Part shown: one piece after another, positions 63,681 through 64,000 of the stretch
Position numbering within the stretch: position 1 is the first letter of the stretch
Layout: the number at the start of each line of letters is the position of its first letter
Source: Lepidonotus clava
Taxonomy: Eukaryota; Annelida; Polychaeta; Phyllodocida; Polynoidae
Assembly (NCBI GenBank): GCA_936440205.1
Contig: OW387135.1
Coordinates: 23,910,792 to 23,974,791, forward strand
Length of the DNA stretch: 64,000 bases
Direction: 5' to 3'
Position numbers and translations under genes: made by a program
Notes under the pieces: generated by a model
Seen by the model: the letters and a program-made list of their open reading frames with translations, nothing else
Database searches by the model: none
What the model was told of the DNA's origin: nothing

Positions 63681-63842
63681 ATTTTGTAAAAGAACAATCC
63701 AAAGCATGTAAGATACGAGAAAAACATCCAAAGATTTTAAAAACGCGATTAAGAGAAAAAGTAAAGAGCATTGGTAATCCCATTCCCTTGCATGAGGAGG
63801 GTAGAAATCTCAATTCCGAGCGCTTGCTGGATATATCCACAG
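63681..63842 (+). CDS. Possible internal exon of an unidentified downstream gene
   Basis: An open block between a 3' splice site (TTGTTTTTAG) and a donor (CCACAG/gtactt) reads DFVKEQSKACKIREKHPK and onward for 54 residues, lysine/arginine-rich, in phase 1 at both ends. Nothing before it in the window clearly joins to it. I do not recognise the protein; chance is a real alternative. Confidence 0.3.
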
Positions 63843-64000
63843 GTACTTGTACCATAATATATCATCTTTTCACAAACCGATTAATGGTATAAGAAACAAC
63901 AGACATCAAGATGGTTTACACGGGTATTACCTTTGCTATTTAATACTAATGTCCATTCAACAATTACTGTACTTTGTGCAGTTGTGCAGTACATGTATAG

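Overview
The window is AT-rich animal DNA with long introns, GT-AG splicing, many short inverted-repeat (MITE-like) transposons and several tandem arrays. Gene content fits a marine invertebrate: a HEATR4-like HEAT-repeat gene and a peptide O-xylosyltransferase carrying a WSC domain, which is the invertebrate form of that enzyme. I cannot name the species or phylum from sequence alone; a mollusc, brachiopod, lancelet or hemichordate are all possible.

Layout. (1) 1-13.1 kb: the last 14 exons of a HEAT-repeat gene on the + strand, with a 119-bp satellite in one intron. Splice phases agree from exon to exon and give a 533-residue C-terminal part. (2) 14.2-62.6 kb: a complete xylosyltransferase gene on the + strand, 14 coding exons and 956 predicted residues, ending in the conserved tail motif. 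It starts GAG-chain synthesis on proteoglycan core proteins in the Golgi. Its introns make up most of the window and hold nearly everything else. (3) 63.68 kb: a possible exon of a further gene.

The most interesting object is inside xylosyltransferase intron 3: a 9,354-bp transposon at 37,039-46,392 with 36-bp perfect terminal inverted repeats and a perfect 9-bp target duplication. It carries two convergent spliced genes, each starting just inside one terminus and meeting tail to tail with 40 bp between their stops. The left gene encodes a 308-aa HIRAN-domain protein. The right gene encodes a 676-aa protein with a basic nuclear-localisation-like stretch, a Myb/SANT-like domain and spaced D, D and E motifs resembling P-element-type transposases. 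I do not recognise this two-gene combination as a named superfamily. It also hosts younger nested inserts, one of them an 861-bp element studded with seven copies of a 20-bp motif.

A second theme is duplication of splice acceptors. Upstream of xylosyltransferase exon 4 there are 11 partial copies of that exon's acceptor plus its first 60 nt. Upstream of exon 11 the acceptor and first coding bases are copied twice at a 102-bp period inside a minisatellite. Two 609-bp solo LTRs of one family lie in opposite orientation in introns 1 and 12 of the same gene.
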